Both the position numbers and the translations under genes were made by a program. Shown here piece by piece: positions 51,801 through 60,175 of a stretch of 64,000 nucleotides of DNA. The stretch comes from JAFEDN01 sp963818985. Its GTDB lineage: Bacteria > Pseudomonadota > Gammaproteobacteria > Coxiellales > Coxiellaceae. The notes beneath the pieces are model-generated. The model worked only from the letters and a program-made list of their open reading frames with translations. It was not told where the DNA came from and searched no databases. The number at the start of each line of letters is the position of its first letter. The stretch's first letter is position 1. The stretch covers positions 1-64,000 of the forward strand of contig CAWFUJ010000004.1 of NCBI GenBank assembly GCA_963818985.1, in the 5' to 3' direction.

Positions 51801-52842
51801 TCTGAGTTTCCGTCCGTTCCAAATGAATATGGCTACGCATTAATTCGCCTTGGTTTGTTTGAGCAGCTAATAATGAAATCTCGCCACACAAAACGGTGGC
51901 TGCTGCTATAACCGCCAAACGCCGCGCATTGGCGCCTGGATTACGTGGCGCTAAGCAATCCATCATTTTTAAATTATTTTGCACAAACTCATGATGTTTG
52001 CCATTGCCGACTGTTCCCACAATAATATTGGGTAATGTAACCGAAAAATACAAATCTTCCCCTCTAGTTTCCGCATGGACAATTCCCTGCGACCCTTCAA
52101 CAATATTAGCAGCATCCTGGCCAGTTGCTAAATAAAAACCGAGTAACATATTCGAAAAATGCGCATTCGCAGTACGTACCCCGCCCGCAATCAAAGTGCC
52201 CAATAGATTTTTTTTAATATGCAAATTAACGATCTGCTCAGGAGTGGTTTTTAAATGTTTCTGACAAACCTGACGAGGAATCAGGATTTCAGCCACGACA
52301 TATTTGCCCCGGCCTAGTATTCCATTGATTGCGGAAACCTTTTTATCGACACAAAGATTTCCAGAAATAGAAACATATTTTAATTCGGGATATAAATTTA
52401 ATAGCCAAGTTAACAGTGCATCCGCAGCCTTTGTCACCATGTTATGACCTGACGCATCACCTGTTTTCAGAGAAAAACGCAAATAAAGTAAATTCCCAAC
52501 CATTTGACCGTGCCATTCTTCGAGCGTGGCATAGCTGCTGGTCTTGGCCACTATGGCGGCTAAAGCAACCTGGTGTTGGTGCAAATCCGCCAACACTTCA
52601 TGACCGTATAGTGCATTCGGTGCTTCCACTAACACCGAACGACTCATACAATCTTTCATCACCACCGCATGGATACCTTGAGTCAGACGTGATACCCGCG
52701 CACCTCGATTGGTCGACGGCCATAATGGCGTCTCAAAAGTAGCTAAAGGCACGAGTATTTCACCCTCAACTTCGGGTCCGGCAAATTTTATGGGCCCAAT
52801 GGTCTTCATAGGGATTGATGCAATACACTCAGGCTTTTTCAA
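51793..52842 (-). CDS. mvaA: Hydroxymethylglutaryl-CoA reductase, class I-like
   Basis: Reduces HMG-CoA to mevalonate, the committed step. The product is 349 residues from a TTG at 52842 preceded by AGAGGAG (52852-52858); an ATG at 52809 is also in frame. Motifs SGHNMVTKAADALL, SGNLCVDKKVSAINGILGRG and the NAD(P) loop GTVGNGKHH resemble class I (eukaryote/archaea-type) enzymes more than class II. It is first in the operon; a TATAAT at 52882-52877 may be its promoter. No membrane domain is present. Confidence 0.93.
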   Translation of the reverse strand: MKKPECIASIPMKTIGPIKFAGPEVEGEILVPLATFETPLWPSTNRGARVSRLTQGIHAVVMKDCMSRSVLVEAPNALYGHEVLADLHQHQVALAAIVAKTSSYATLEEWHGQMVGNLLYLRFSLKTGDASGHNMVTKAADALLTWLLNLYPELKYVSISGNLCVDKKVSAINGILGRGKYVVAEILIPRQVCQKHLKTTPEQIVNLHIKKNLLGTLIAGGVRTANAHFSNMLLGFYLATGQDAANIVEGSQGIVHAETRGEDLYFSVTLPNIIVGTVGNGKHHEFVQNNLKMMDCLAPRNPGANARRLAVIAAATVLCGEISLLAAQTNQGELMRSHIHLERTETQNV

Positions 52843-53047
52843 GTTTGGCAGCTCCTCTAAACTTTTTTGATATAAAATTATAACGAACTTTAATTCTCTA
52901 CGCCATGCATAGGCGTTAACTTAAGCTAAAAACCCACTCTTTCGTCTCGCGACTTGTTCGCCCGCATTGGATTTATTGATTAATTGGTAAAGTTTAGGCA
53001 AAATCTCCTTTTTGTTTTAACAGCCACGACATAATAGGTGTAAGGAA

Positions 53048-53806
53048 TTGAAAAAAGAACCTATCGTAGTTATTCATCAATTGACCAAGCGATATGCTGG
53101 GACTCACCGTTTAGCATTAGATAATTTGGAATTAACCGTTAATAAGGGTGAATTTTTTGGATTGCTTGGTCCCAATGGAAGTGGGAAAACCACCCTCATT
53201 TCTATTCTCTGTGGTCTATTAAAAACGACCAAGGGTCATGTGACCATTGCCAATCAACGTATTCCTAAAAATTTTAAGATAGTAAAGCCGACTATCAATT
53301 TGGTACCACAAGAAATTGCGCTTTATCCCACCTTAACTTTAGGGGAAAACATTAAATTTTTTGGTAAAATGTATGGCTTATCTTCGACCGTTCTTAAAGA
53401 ACGTGCTAAAGAATGTTTAACGATATCGGGATTAGAAGATTTTGTTGATGAGGCCGTTGGTACTTTCTCCGGCGGTATGCAGCGTCGAGCTAATCTTATT
53501 ATCAGTTTAATCAATCATCCCAGCATTATATTTTTAGACGAACCTGCTGCGCACGTAGATCCTCAATCACGTCACTTAATATTTAATATTTTGATGGGTC
53601 TCAATGAGAATGGCACGACAATTATTTACACCACACACTACTTAGAAGAGGCACAACATCTATGTTCACGGGTTGCTATATTGGATAACGGTAAAATACT
53701 ATGTGATGACTCTCCTATGGGTTTAATTAGGAAATCACCTGGCGCCACTAATTTGTCAGACGTTTTTTTTAATCTGACCGGCAAAGCTTTACGAGATGAA
53801 GTATGA
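53048..53806 (+). CDS. ABC transporter ATP-binding protein
   Basis: A 252-residue ATPase with Walker A GPNGSGKTTL (about 38-47), signature FSGGMQRRAN, Walker B IIFLDEP and the H-loop YTTHYLEEA. It resembles the DrrA/NatA-type exporters. It starts at TTG 53048; AAGGA is unusually close, so the start is uncertain. It overlaps its permease (ATGA) and lies just upstream of idi-hpnH, divergent from the mevalonate operon, so it may export a lipid or hopanoid-type molecule. Confidence 0.92.
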   Translation: MKKEPIVVIHQLTKRYAGTHRLALDNLELTVNKGEFFGLLGPNGSGKTTLISILCGLLKTTKGHVTIANQRIPKNFKIVKPTINLVPQEIALYPTLTLGENIKFFGKMYGLSSTVLKERAKECLTISGLEDFVDEAVGTFSGGMQRRANLIISLINHPSIIFLDEPAAHVDPQSRHLIFNILMGLNENGTTIIYTTHYLEEAQHLCSRVAILDNGKILCDDSPMGLIRKSPGATNLSDVFFNLTGKALRDEV

Positions 53807-55038
53807 CAATAAAGATTGCAACCGTATTTCTTAAAGAGTGGAGGCTCTTATGGCGTGACAAAGTGGGTCTTATTTTTTTATTTATTTTGCCCATGTGCTT
53901 GGTATTATTTATTTCGCTGACCACTACTGAATCTAATGAGCCTCGACAATTCAAGTTATTATTAATTAATCAAGATAACAGTAATGTGAGTAAGGAAATT
54001 ATAAAAGCTTTAAAAAAAACCGATAATTTTATTATCACTGAAAAGATACATCATCAAAAACTTGAGCAAACACAAGCTGAAAAGGCGGTTGTTGCCGGGA
54101 AATATCAAGCATTGATTATTCTACCAACGGATATGGCTAAAAATTTAAAGGATAGAGTGGAGCAAACTCTACAACCTGGCGCGAAAAATTTATCCAAGCC
54201 GGAGCCTATTAAAATCTTATTTGATCCAGCAGTCCCCAAAAGTTTTCAAGATCAAATTGAAACCGGTATCAAAATTTTGACTTATGCAATTGAATCTCAA
54301 TTATGGCAGGAGAGTCTAAATAAAGTGCTAAGAAAACCAAATCCGCCATTAAATGCTGAAAAATCGTCCATTCTTGAAGTTAAATCCGCTTATGTCACTG
54401 ATCACAACCACAGTGCTGCGCCTAATGAGGTGCAGCAAAACGTACCTGCTTGGGCATTGTTTGGTATGTTTTTCATTATCACACCATTGTCTGGAATTAT
54501 TGTTAAGGAGCGCCGATTAGGAGTAATGGATCGATTATCGCTTGCCCCAGTTTCATTATTTACCTTGATTTGGGGAAAAATTTTCGCATTTATCTGTGTC
54601 AACTTGTTGCAATTGCTACTCATGCTTGCGGTCGGCATTTTTATATTACCATTATTTGGTTTTCCAACTTTAAATGCGACTCGAGAGCCTCTCGCGATAT
54701 TCGTGATCGGATTATGCGCATCTTTGGCCGCAACAGGCTTTGGCATGTTAATCGGATCGGTGGTTAAAACTACCGAACAAGCCAGTGTCATAGGTCCTTT
54801 TATCATTGTGATTCTCGCGGCAATCGGCGGAATTTTCGTGCCAGTATACCTTTTACCCGCGGCATTAAAGCATATTTCTAATTATTCACCGATGAATTGG
54901 GCTCTTCAGGCCTTTATCGATATTTTCGTTAGAGACGCCAATTTATCACAACTTTTACCATATATTGGCAAATTGGTCAGTTTTGGTGTACTTTCTATAT
55001 GCCTAGCGACTCTAATTTTAAGCCGCTCGCGTCGATAA
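53803..55038 (+). CDS. ABC-2 type transporter permease
   Basis: A 411-residue inner-membrane permease. One N-terminal helix (about 22-41) precedes a 175-residue extracytoplasmic loop, then five C-terminal helices. The architecture and the loop LGVMDRLSLAPV match the ABC-2/DrrB/YhgE-type drug or lipid exporters. It would pair with the ATPase just before it. The cargo is unknown. Confidence 0.9.
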   Translation: MTIKIATVFLKEWRLLWRDKVGLIFLFILPMCLVLFISLTTTESNEPRQFKLLLINQDNSNVSKEIIKALKKTDNFIITEKIHHQKLEQTQAEKAVVAGKYQALIILPTDMAKNLKDRVEQTLQPGAKNLSKPEPIKILFDPAVPKSFQDQIETGIKILTYAIESQLWQESLNKVLRKPNPPLNAEKSSILEVKSAYVTDHNHSAAPNEVQQNVPAWALFGMFFIITPLSGIIVKERRLGVMDRLSLAPVSLFTLIWGKIFAFICVNLLQLLLMLAVGIFILPLFGFPTLNATREPLAIFVIGLCASLAATGFGMLIGSVVKTTEQASVIGPFIIVILAAIGGIFVPVYLLPAALKHISNYSPMNWALQAFIDIFVRDANLSQLLPYIGKLVSFGVLSICLATLILSRSRR

Positions 55039-55068
55039 AGACGCTTTTTAAATAAGAAGGAGGTTATT

Positions 55069-55656
55069 TTGAGTGAACTAAATTTCCAGGCTGATGATGC
55101 AATTGTTTCTTTCGATTCCGAACCGTTAATTCTGGTAGATGAAAAAGATCAAGAAATAGGCCATCAGGATAAATTAAGTTGCCATATTGGCAAAGGCGTC
55201 TTACACCGGGCATTTTCATTATTTATTTTTAATGAAGCCGGGGAATTATTATTACAACAGCGCAGTAAAAACAAGCATTTATGGCCTTTATATTGGTCCA
55301 ATAGTGTTTGCAGCCATCCGCGACGGGGGGAGCTCATGATAGATGCCATTACTCGTCGATTACAGCAAGAATTAGGGATTAGCACTGAATTGCAATATAT
55401 TTATAAATTTAAATATCAGGTTCCTTATCTTGATGTCGGCGCCGAACATGAGCTTTGTTGGGTATTCGTTGGTCGTTGTACCCAACCTATAAAAGCCAAT
55501 GAAAACGAAATTGCTGATTGGCGTTTTATTAATGCAGAGGATTTGGAGAAAGAATTGTCTGACAAGCCGAATCATTTCACTCCCTGGTTTAAACTTGAAT
55601 GGCAACGCTTAAATCAAGATTACGGCCATATCTTAAGATCTTTGCACGTATTTTAA
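55069..55656 (+). CDS. idi: Isopentenyl-diphosphate delta-isomerase, type I
   Basis: Interconverts isopentenyl and dimethylallyl diphosphate. The 195-residue Nudix-type enzyme has the catalytic Cys in SNSVCSHPRRGE and the Glu in AEHELCWVFVG, with RRLQQELGI as the Nudix box. It starts with TTG at 55069, five bases after a perfect AAGGAGG (55057-55063). It is the link between the mevalonate and hopanoid gene sets. Confidence 0.95.
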   Translation: MSELNFQADDAIVSFDSEPLILVDEKDQEIGHQDKLSCHIGKGVLHRAFSLFIFNEAGELLLQQRSKNKHLWPLYWSNSVCSHPRRGELMIDAITRRLQQELGISTELQYIYKFKYQVPYLDVGAEHELCWVFVGRCTQPIKANENEIADWRFINAEDLEKELSDKPNHFTPWFKLEWQRLNQDYGHILRSLHVF

Positions 55657-55666
55657 GGAGTTTTTC

Positions 55667-56794
55667 ATGCCAATACCATTGATTCAGACTTATCGTATCG
55701 CTCGCTATTTGCTGACCAAAAAATTGCGTGGTGAAAAAAAATATCCATTGGTGTTGATGTTGGAGCCCTTGTTTCAATGTAATTTAGAATGCGCCGGTTG
55801 TGGAAAAATTGATTATCCCGATGAAATATTGCGAAAACGAGTCAGCGTGGAACAAGCCCTGGCAGCGGTGGATGAATGTGGCGCGCCGATGGTATCAATT
55901 CCTGGCGGCGAACCACTCATCCATAAAGATATGGCGCAAATTGTGCAAGGGATTATTGCCCGTAAAAAATTTGTTTATTTGTGCACGAATGCTTTATTAC
56001 TGGAAAAGAAAATTGATGAATACACCCCCTCTCCTTATTTAACTTTTTCAATTCATTTAGATGGTAATCGCGAACGCCATGACGCTTCCGTTTGTCGTGA
56101 AGGAGTTTATGATAAAGTGATTGACGTGATTAAACTGGCTAAATCTAAAGGTTTTAGAGTGAGTGTCAACTGCACGTTATTTCAGGGCGAATCTCCTGAA
56201 GAAGTCGCTACTTTTTTTGATGATGTCACTCAATTAGGGGTTGATGGCATTACTATATCACCAGGCTTTAGTTATGAACATGCTCCACGCCAAGATGTAT
56301 TTTTACCACGCACCCAAACTAAACAATTATTTCGCGATATTTTTAAACGTCAAAGAACTGGTAAGCGCCGCTGGCCTATCAGTCAATCGAGTTTATTTAT
56401 CGATTTTCTAGCTGGCAATCAAACTTATCATTGCACACCCTGGAGTAACCCCACTTATAATGTTTTTGGTTGGCAAAAACCTTGTTATTTGTTAGTTGAT
56501 GAAGGGTACGCTCCCACATTTAAAGCCTTAATGGAAGAGACAAAATGGGAAAACTATGGGACTGGAGCTAACCCCAAATGTGATAATTGTATGGCTCACT
56601 GTGGATATGAAGGAACGGCTATTAACGATACTTTCGCTCGGCCTTGGGTGGCTCTCAAAGTTGCATTAAGGGGACCCAAAACCTCAGGACCCATGGCGCC
56701 TGAATTACCCATTACTTATGATCGCAATGCCGCCTCGCACGCTAAGCCAGTGGGCAGCATTTCCGTTGAAGATTTAAAGAAAACTATGCTATGA
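55667..56794 (+). CDS. hpnH: Adenosyl-hopene transferase (radical SAM)
   Basis: Adds the 5'-deoxyadenosyl group to diploptene, the first step to extended hopanoids. The 375-residue protein has the radical SAM C-x3-C-x2-C at Cys38, 42 and 45 (CNLECAGC), SIPGGEPLIH and the C-terminal Cys pair CDNCMAHCGYEG. It is ten bases after idi and is probably co-transcribed. Intact. Confidence 0.95.
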   Translation: MPIPLIQTYRIARYLLTKKLRGEKKYPLVLMLEPLFQCNLECAGCGKIDYPDEILRKRVSVEQALAAVDECGAPMVSIPGGEPLIHKDMAQIVQGIIARKKFVYLCTNALLLEKKIDEYTPSPYLTFSIHLDGNRERHDASVCREGVYDKVIDVIKLAKSKGFRVSVNCTLFQGESPEEVATFFDDVTQLGVDGITISPGFSYEHAPRQDVFLPRTQTKQLFRDIFKRQRTGKRRWPISQSSLFIDFLAGNQTYHCTPWSNPTYNVFGWQKPCYLLVDEGYAPTFKALMEETKWENYGTGANPKCDNCMAHCGYEGTAINDTFARPWVALKVALRGPKTSGPMAPELPITYDRNAASHAKPVGSISVEDLKKTML

Positions 56795-56836
56795 TTCTTT
56801 CTCAAAGATTTATCAGTTATTATTTGAAAAGGTAAT

Positions 56837-57241
56837 ATGAAAAAAACTAAACAGAATAGCACTAATTACAGTTTTGTGCTGCAAAAATCACCGTTGCACT
56901 CACAACCTCAACTTCAGCTAATGAGTGACGATAAAGACCCAAGTGTCTATAAAGCTTATAAAGAAAAATGTTCCGACCCATGTGGAACATCTTATTTATC
57001 ATGTGTGCATGCCGCCATTTGTAAAAATTCTAGGGAGGAAGAATGCGAAACTAATTCTTCAGTCATCATGTGTTGGCTTCCTGCCGTCGTCGCTTCACTA
57101 GCTTGTTTTCCAGTCGCTGTCTGCTGCGGTGTAAGTACCAGTTGCTGTGGTTTTTTTGCATACCACTGTGGCAATGAGAATGATAATAATAGCGACGCAA
57201 GCGAAAACTCAGACGATTTTCAATTGCAAGGCTACCGATAA
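56837..57241 (+). CDS. Cysteine-rich small membrane protein, unknown
   Basis: A 134-residue protein with twelve Cys, most in a central section from residue 45 to 112. One hydrophobic span carries several Cys (about 74-105, with VAVCCG and TSCCGFF). The N- and C-termini are polar and disordered-looking. It sits 42 bp after hpnH and does not belong to a known hopanoid gene family. It may be a small secreted or inner-membrane protein; no function can be given. Confidence 0.6.
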   Translation: MKKTKQNSTNYSFVLQKSPLHSQPQLQLMSDDKDPSVYKAYKEKCSDPCGTSYLSCVHAAICKNSREEECETNSSVIMCWLPAVVASLACFPVAVCCGVSTSCCGFFAYHCGNENDNNSDASENSDDFQLQGYR

Positions 57242-57263
57242 ATCAGACTATTCCTCTCTATAT

Positions 57264-57290
57264 CCTGCGATAGACCCACCCTATCGCAGG
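57264..57290 (+). terminator. Rho-independent terminator
   Basis: CCTGCGATAG (57264-57273) and CTATCGCAGG (57281-57290) form a perfect 10-bp stem with a 7-nt loop, followed by TTTAATATTT. It ends the plus-strand idi-hpnH transcript and faces the convergent gene below. Confidence 0.85.
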
Positions 57291-57305
57291 TTTAATATTT
57301 GCGGT

Positions 57306-57812
57306 TTACGGAGTTACGTCAAACCAAATTCTGCAGGGACCACTAGAATTGTAGTCGCCACTAATTGTTTTGGTGCTTGGTTTATAGCCAGCAATCGAAG
57401 TAGAGTAATAGGTACCATCAGCGGTTTGGATGCTACTTTGATACACACCGCCTTCTACCCCCTGGATAGACCCTAGATTGACGGGAACACCACTCGGGCT
57501 AAAAGCGGCATCAAAGCTTTTATAAGGAACTGGGCCACCCACAGTCGGCTCGAACTTCAAATTACCACCAAACTCAACGGTGCTTAAACTATTCGAGGAG
57601 CCTGCAGTATAGACTGGGTGGGCGACAACTAAAATTGCCTTACCCTTATAGGCTACGTCACAGGGCTGTTTTACCCCATACACACCTATATAAGTTCCAG
57701 CTTTAAAATTGGTTGGGTCTAATGGATCAGCAAAAGCACTTAAAGAAGGCACGCCGATGGTGAATAAGCCTAACACTGATAAAACTTTTTTAACTAAATT
57801 TTCCTTTAACAT
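57306..57812 (-). CDS. Small secreted protein, unknown
   Basis: A 168-residue protein with a Sec signal peptide ending near SAFA (about residue 28) and a mature part rich in Gly, Tyr and Ser. Two Cys (QPCDVAY and GPCRIWF) lie near the two ends and could form a disulphide. It has beta-rich, C2-domain-like alternation but no family is recognised. Its direction is opposite to all neighbouring hopanoid genes, which suggests an insertion into the cluster. Confidence 0.65.
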   Translation of the reverse strand: MLKENLVKKVLSVLGLFTIGVPSLSAFADPLDPTNFKAGTYIGVYGVKQPCDVAYKGKAILVVAHPVYTAGSSNSLSTVEFGGNLKFEPTVGGPVPYKSFDAAFSPSGVPVNLGSIQGVEGGVYQSSIQTADGTYYSTSIAGYKPSTKTISGDYNSSGPCRIWFDVTP

Positions 57813-58029
57813 TTATTTCTCCCAATTTCAGTTCAATTTCTAATTAACTCAGCAACACGGAACATTATCATCCCGCCTATATACGCGCCCGAGCGGCGAT
57901 GATATGTCGTGAGTTTGATTGTAATAAAAATTTGCTCATTATACAATGTCTACCTTAAATCAATCGGTTAAAATTCGCCGAGAATTGCTGATTATTATTT
58001 AGCATACACACAATCTTCGGAGATATCTG

Positions 58030-59406
58030 ATGCATCAATCTATCCAAGCATTGATTAACGATAAACAAGGTCAACAATTCGAATTATATGATCAATATCT
58101 AAATCACCAATTGCTGAATGTTCTGAAAACTCTTGGTTTTGATAAAAAATATGTCCGAGCCGAAGGTCAATACTTGTTTGATGAAAACGGTCATCGTTAT
58201 TTAGATTTACTGAGCGGCTATGGGGTTTATTCCATTGGTAGAAATCATCCGAAAATTATTAAAGCCTTAAAAGAAACCCTCGATGCACAATTAGCAAATA
58301 TGGTGCAATTTGATGCACCTTTATTAGCAGCTTGCTTGGCCGAAAAATTAGCTCACTATATGCCGCCTGCCCTTAATAAGTTTTTTTTCTGTAATTCAGG
58401 CACTGAAGCCATTGAAGGCGCTATAAAATTTGCCCGCGCCGCCACTCAACGCGAAAAAATCCTCTCTTGTGATTCGGCCTTTCATGGATTAACGACGGGA
58501 TCATTGGCATTAAATGGCAGCGAAATCTTCAAAAAAAGTTTTTATCCCTTAATTCCAGCCGAACGGGTGCCTTTTAATGATCTCGATGCATTAGAAAAAG
58601 CGTTGCGCACCAAACAGTATTCTTGTTTTGTCATTGAGCCTATTCAAGGCAAAACCGTTGCTATCCCCAATGATGATTACTTTCCTAAAGCCACTCAATT
58701 ATGTCAAAAATATCAAACTTTATTGGTGATTGATGAAATCCAAACGGGCGTTGGCCGCACCGGCAAATTTTTGGCGCACGAACATTGGCCTAATACCGAA
58801 GCAGACATTGTTGCTTTATCGAAATCTTTGTCGGGAGGCTTTGTTCCAGTTGGGGTCATTGCGATGAAATCGTGGATTTTTGAAAAGACTTATCGCAATA
58901 TGGAACTCGCAGTCGTACATTCTTGTACCTTTGGCCGCAATGATTTAGCGATGACTGCAGGCATCGCCACTTTAAATGTTTTAGAAGAAGAAAATTTACT
59001 CGCGAAAGCCAATGCCAATGGCCAAAAATTATTATTGCGGTTACAAGAAAAATTATTGCCTTTTGAAATGGTAAAAGAAGTTCGTGGTAAAGGCATGATG
59101 ATCGGAATTGAATTTTGCCCACCCAAATCTTTAAAACTCAAAGCTGGATGGGCTTTACTTGAAGCGGCCAGCAAAGGTTTATTTTGTCAATTGATTATCA
59201 TCCCATTATTTAGGGATTTTCGCATCTTGACGCAAGTCGCCGGGCCTAATTGCCACGTGGTGAAATTAATTCCGCCCATCGTCATCAGTGATCAAGATAT
59301 CGAAGACACCGCTTCGGCCTTTGAAAAAGTGGTAGAAATGGCGCACCACAGCAGCGCCATCTGGGACCTCGGCAAAACCTTGGCTAAACATTCGCTGCGT
59401 AAATAG
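58030..59406 (+). CDS. Class III aminotransferase, HpnO-like
   Basis: A 458-residue PLP enzyme. FFFCNSGTEAIEGAIKFARA binds the cofactor phosphate, VIDEIQTGVGRTG contains the conserved Asp and ALSKSLSGGFVPVG the PLP lysine. In hopanoid clusters such an enzyme (HpnO) makes aminobacteriohopanetriol from ribosylhopane. The context (hpnH, hpnG, shc) supports that role; an ornithine/acetylornithine-type aminotransferase is the alternative. Intact. It reads convergently towards hpnG. Confidence 0.85.
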   Translation: MHQSIQALINDKQGQQFELYDQYLNHQLLNVLKTLGFDKKYVRAEGQYLFDENGHRYLDLLSGYGVYSIGRNHPKIIKALKETLDAQLANMVQFDAPLLAACLAEKLAHYMPPALNKFFFCNSGTEAIEGAIKFARAATQREKILSCDSAFHGLTTGSLALNGSEIFKKSFYPLIPAERVPFNDLDALEKALRTKQYSCFVIEPIQGKTVAIPNDDYFPKATQLCQKYQTLLVIDEIQTGVGRTGKFLAHEHWPNTEADIVALSKSLSGGFVPVGVIAMKSWIFEKTYRNMELAVVHSCTFGRNDLAMTAGIATLNVLEEENLLAKANANGQKLLLRLQEKLLPFEMVKEVRGKGMMIGIEFCPPKSLKLKAGWALLEAASKGLFCQLIIIPLFRDFRILTQVAGPNCHVVKLIPPIVISDQDIEDTASAFEKVVEMAHHSSAIWDLGKTLAKHSLRK

Positions 59407-59451
59407 TCAAACGTTCTGATAGAATAAAACGCAGGGCAAGCTTGCGATCTA

Positions 59452-60175
59452 CTACCCTTTCCAGCCCATTAATTTGGCCGTTGAAGAGAGTGAATTTTTA
59501 GCTGAATTAAAGCCCTGAAATAAATGCATTAAAGGTAACCAAGTTTGTGGATAACGACAAAAGTTTCTGAGGAACCGTATGGGACGCAATTGTCCGTCTA
59601 CATTTAAACTTTGATCTAACCAAAAAGGTAAGCACAGTGCCGCAGAATCAGCTATGGCGCGAACCGCCATAAAAGGTAATCCCGCTCGATGAGCCACTTT
59701 GGCAATCGTTGCGCTTTCCATATCTATCGCTGTCGCTCGATGCTCTGCAAATAACAGGAGCTTATTAGAAATTGTGCCAATCATTTGTGCGGACTGGAGT
59801 AAAAAACCAGTATGGATATGTATTTTATTATTAATGGCCGTTTGTAATTGTTGGCATAAATTAGAATCGGCGAAAAAAATAATTTCCTTCTGAATCGATA
59901 ATTTTTTCTGGAATAATAAGCTGCCCAGGACGGACAATAGGATCTAAACCTGCCGCATAACCCCAACTAATCAAGGATTGTGCACCTTGACTTAATAGAT
60001 GCTTGGCTCCTAAATCGGCACGTTGTGCACCAATTCCACCAATATGCAACAACACATTTTTCTTTATTGCAATGGTCTCCCCGACTGGTAACGAACGTTT
60101 TAAAAAACATCGGGCTTCTAAGGGTAAGGCTACTAAAATGCCTATACTATTCTCTTTAACCACCTTGACCTGCAT
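59452..60175 (-). pseudogene. hpnG: Hopanoid nucleosidase/phosphorylase, frameshifted
   Basis: Removes adenine from adenosylhopane to give ribosylhopane. Two overlapping frames (60175-59861 and 59937-59452) join into one protein of about 240 residues: VALPLEARCFLK at the N-terminus, HIGGIGAQRAD, GYAAGLDP and IDMESATIAKVAHRAGLPF are the nucleoside-phosphorylase motifs. The break is a run of seven T (59879-59873 on the minus strand) where six restores the frame (YFFADSNL). It is a homopolymer shift, so a sequencing slip is quite possible. The ATG at 60175 overlaps the 3' end of shc. Confidence 0.85.
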
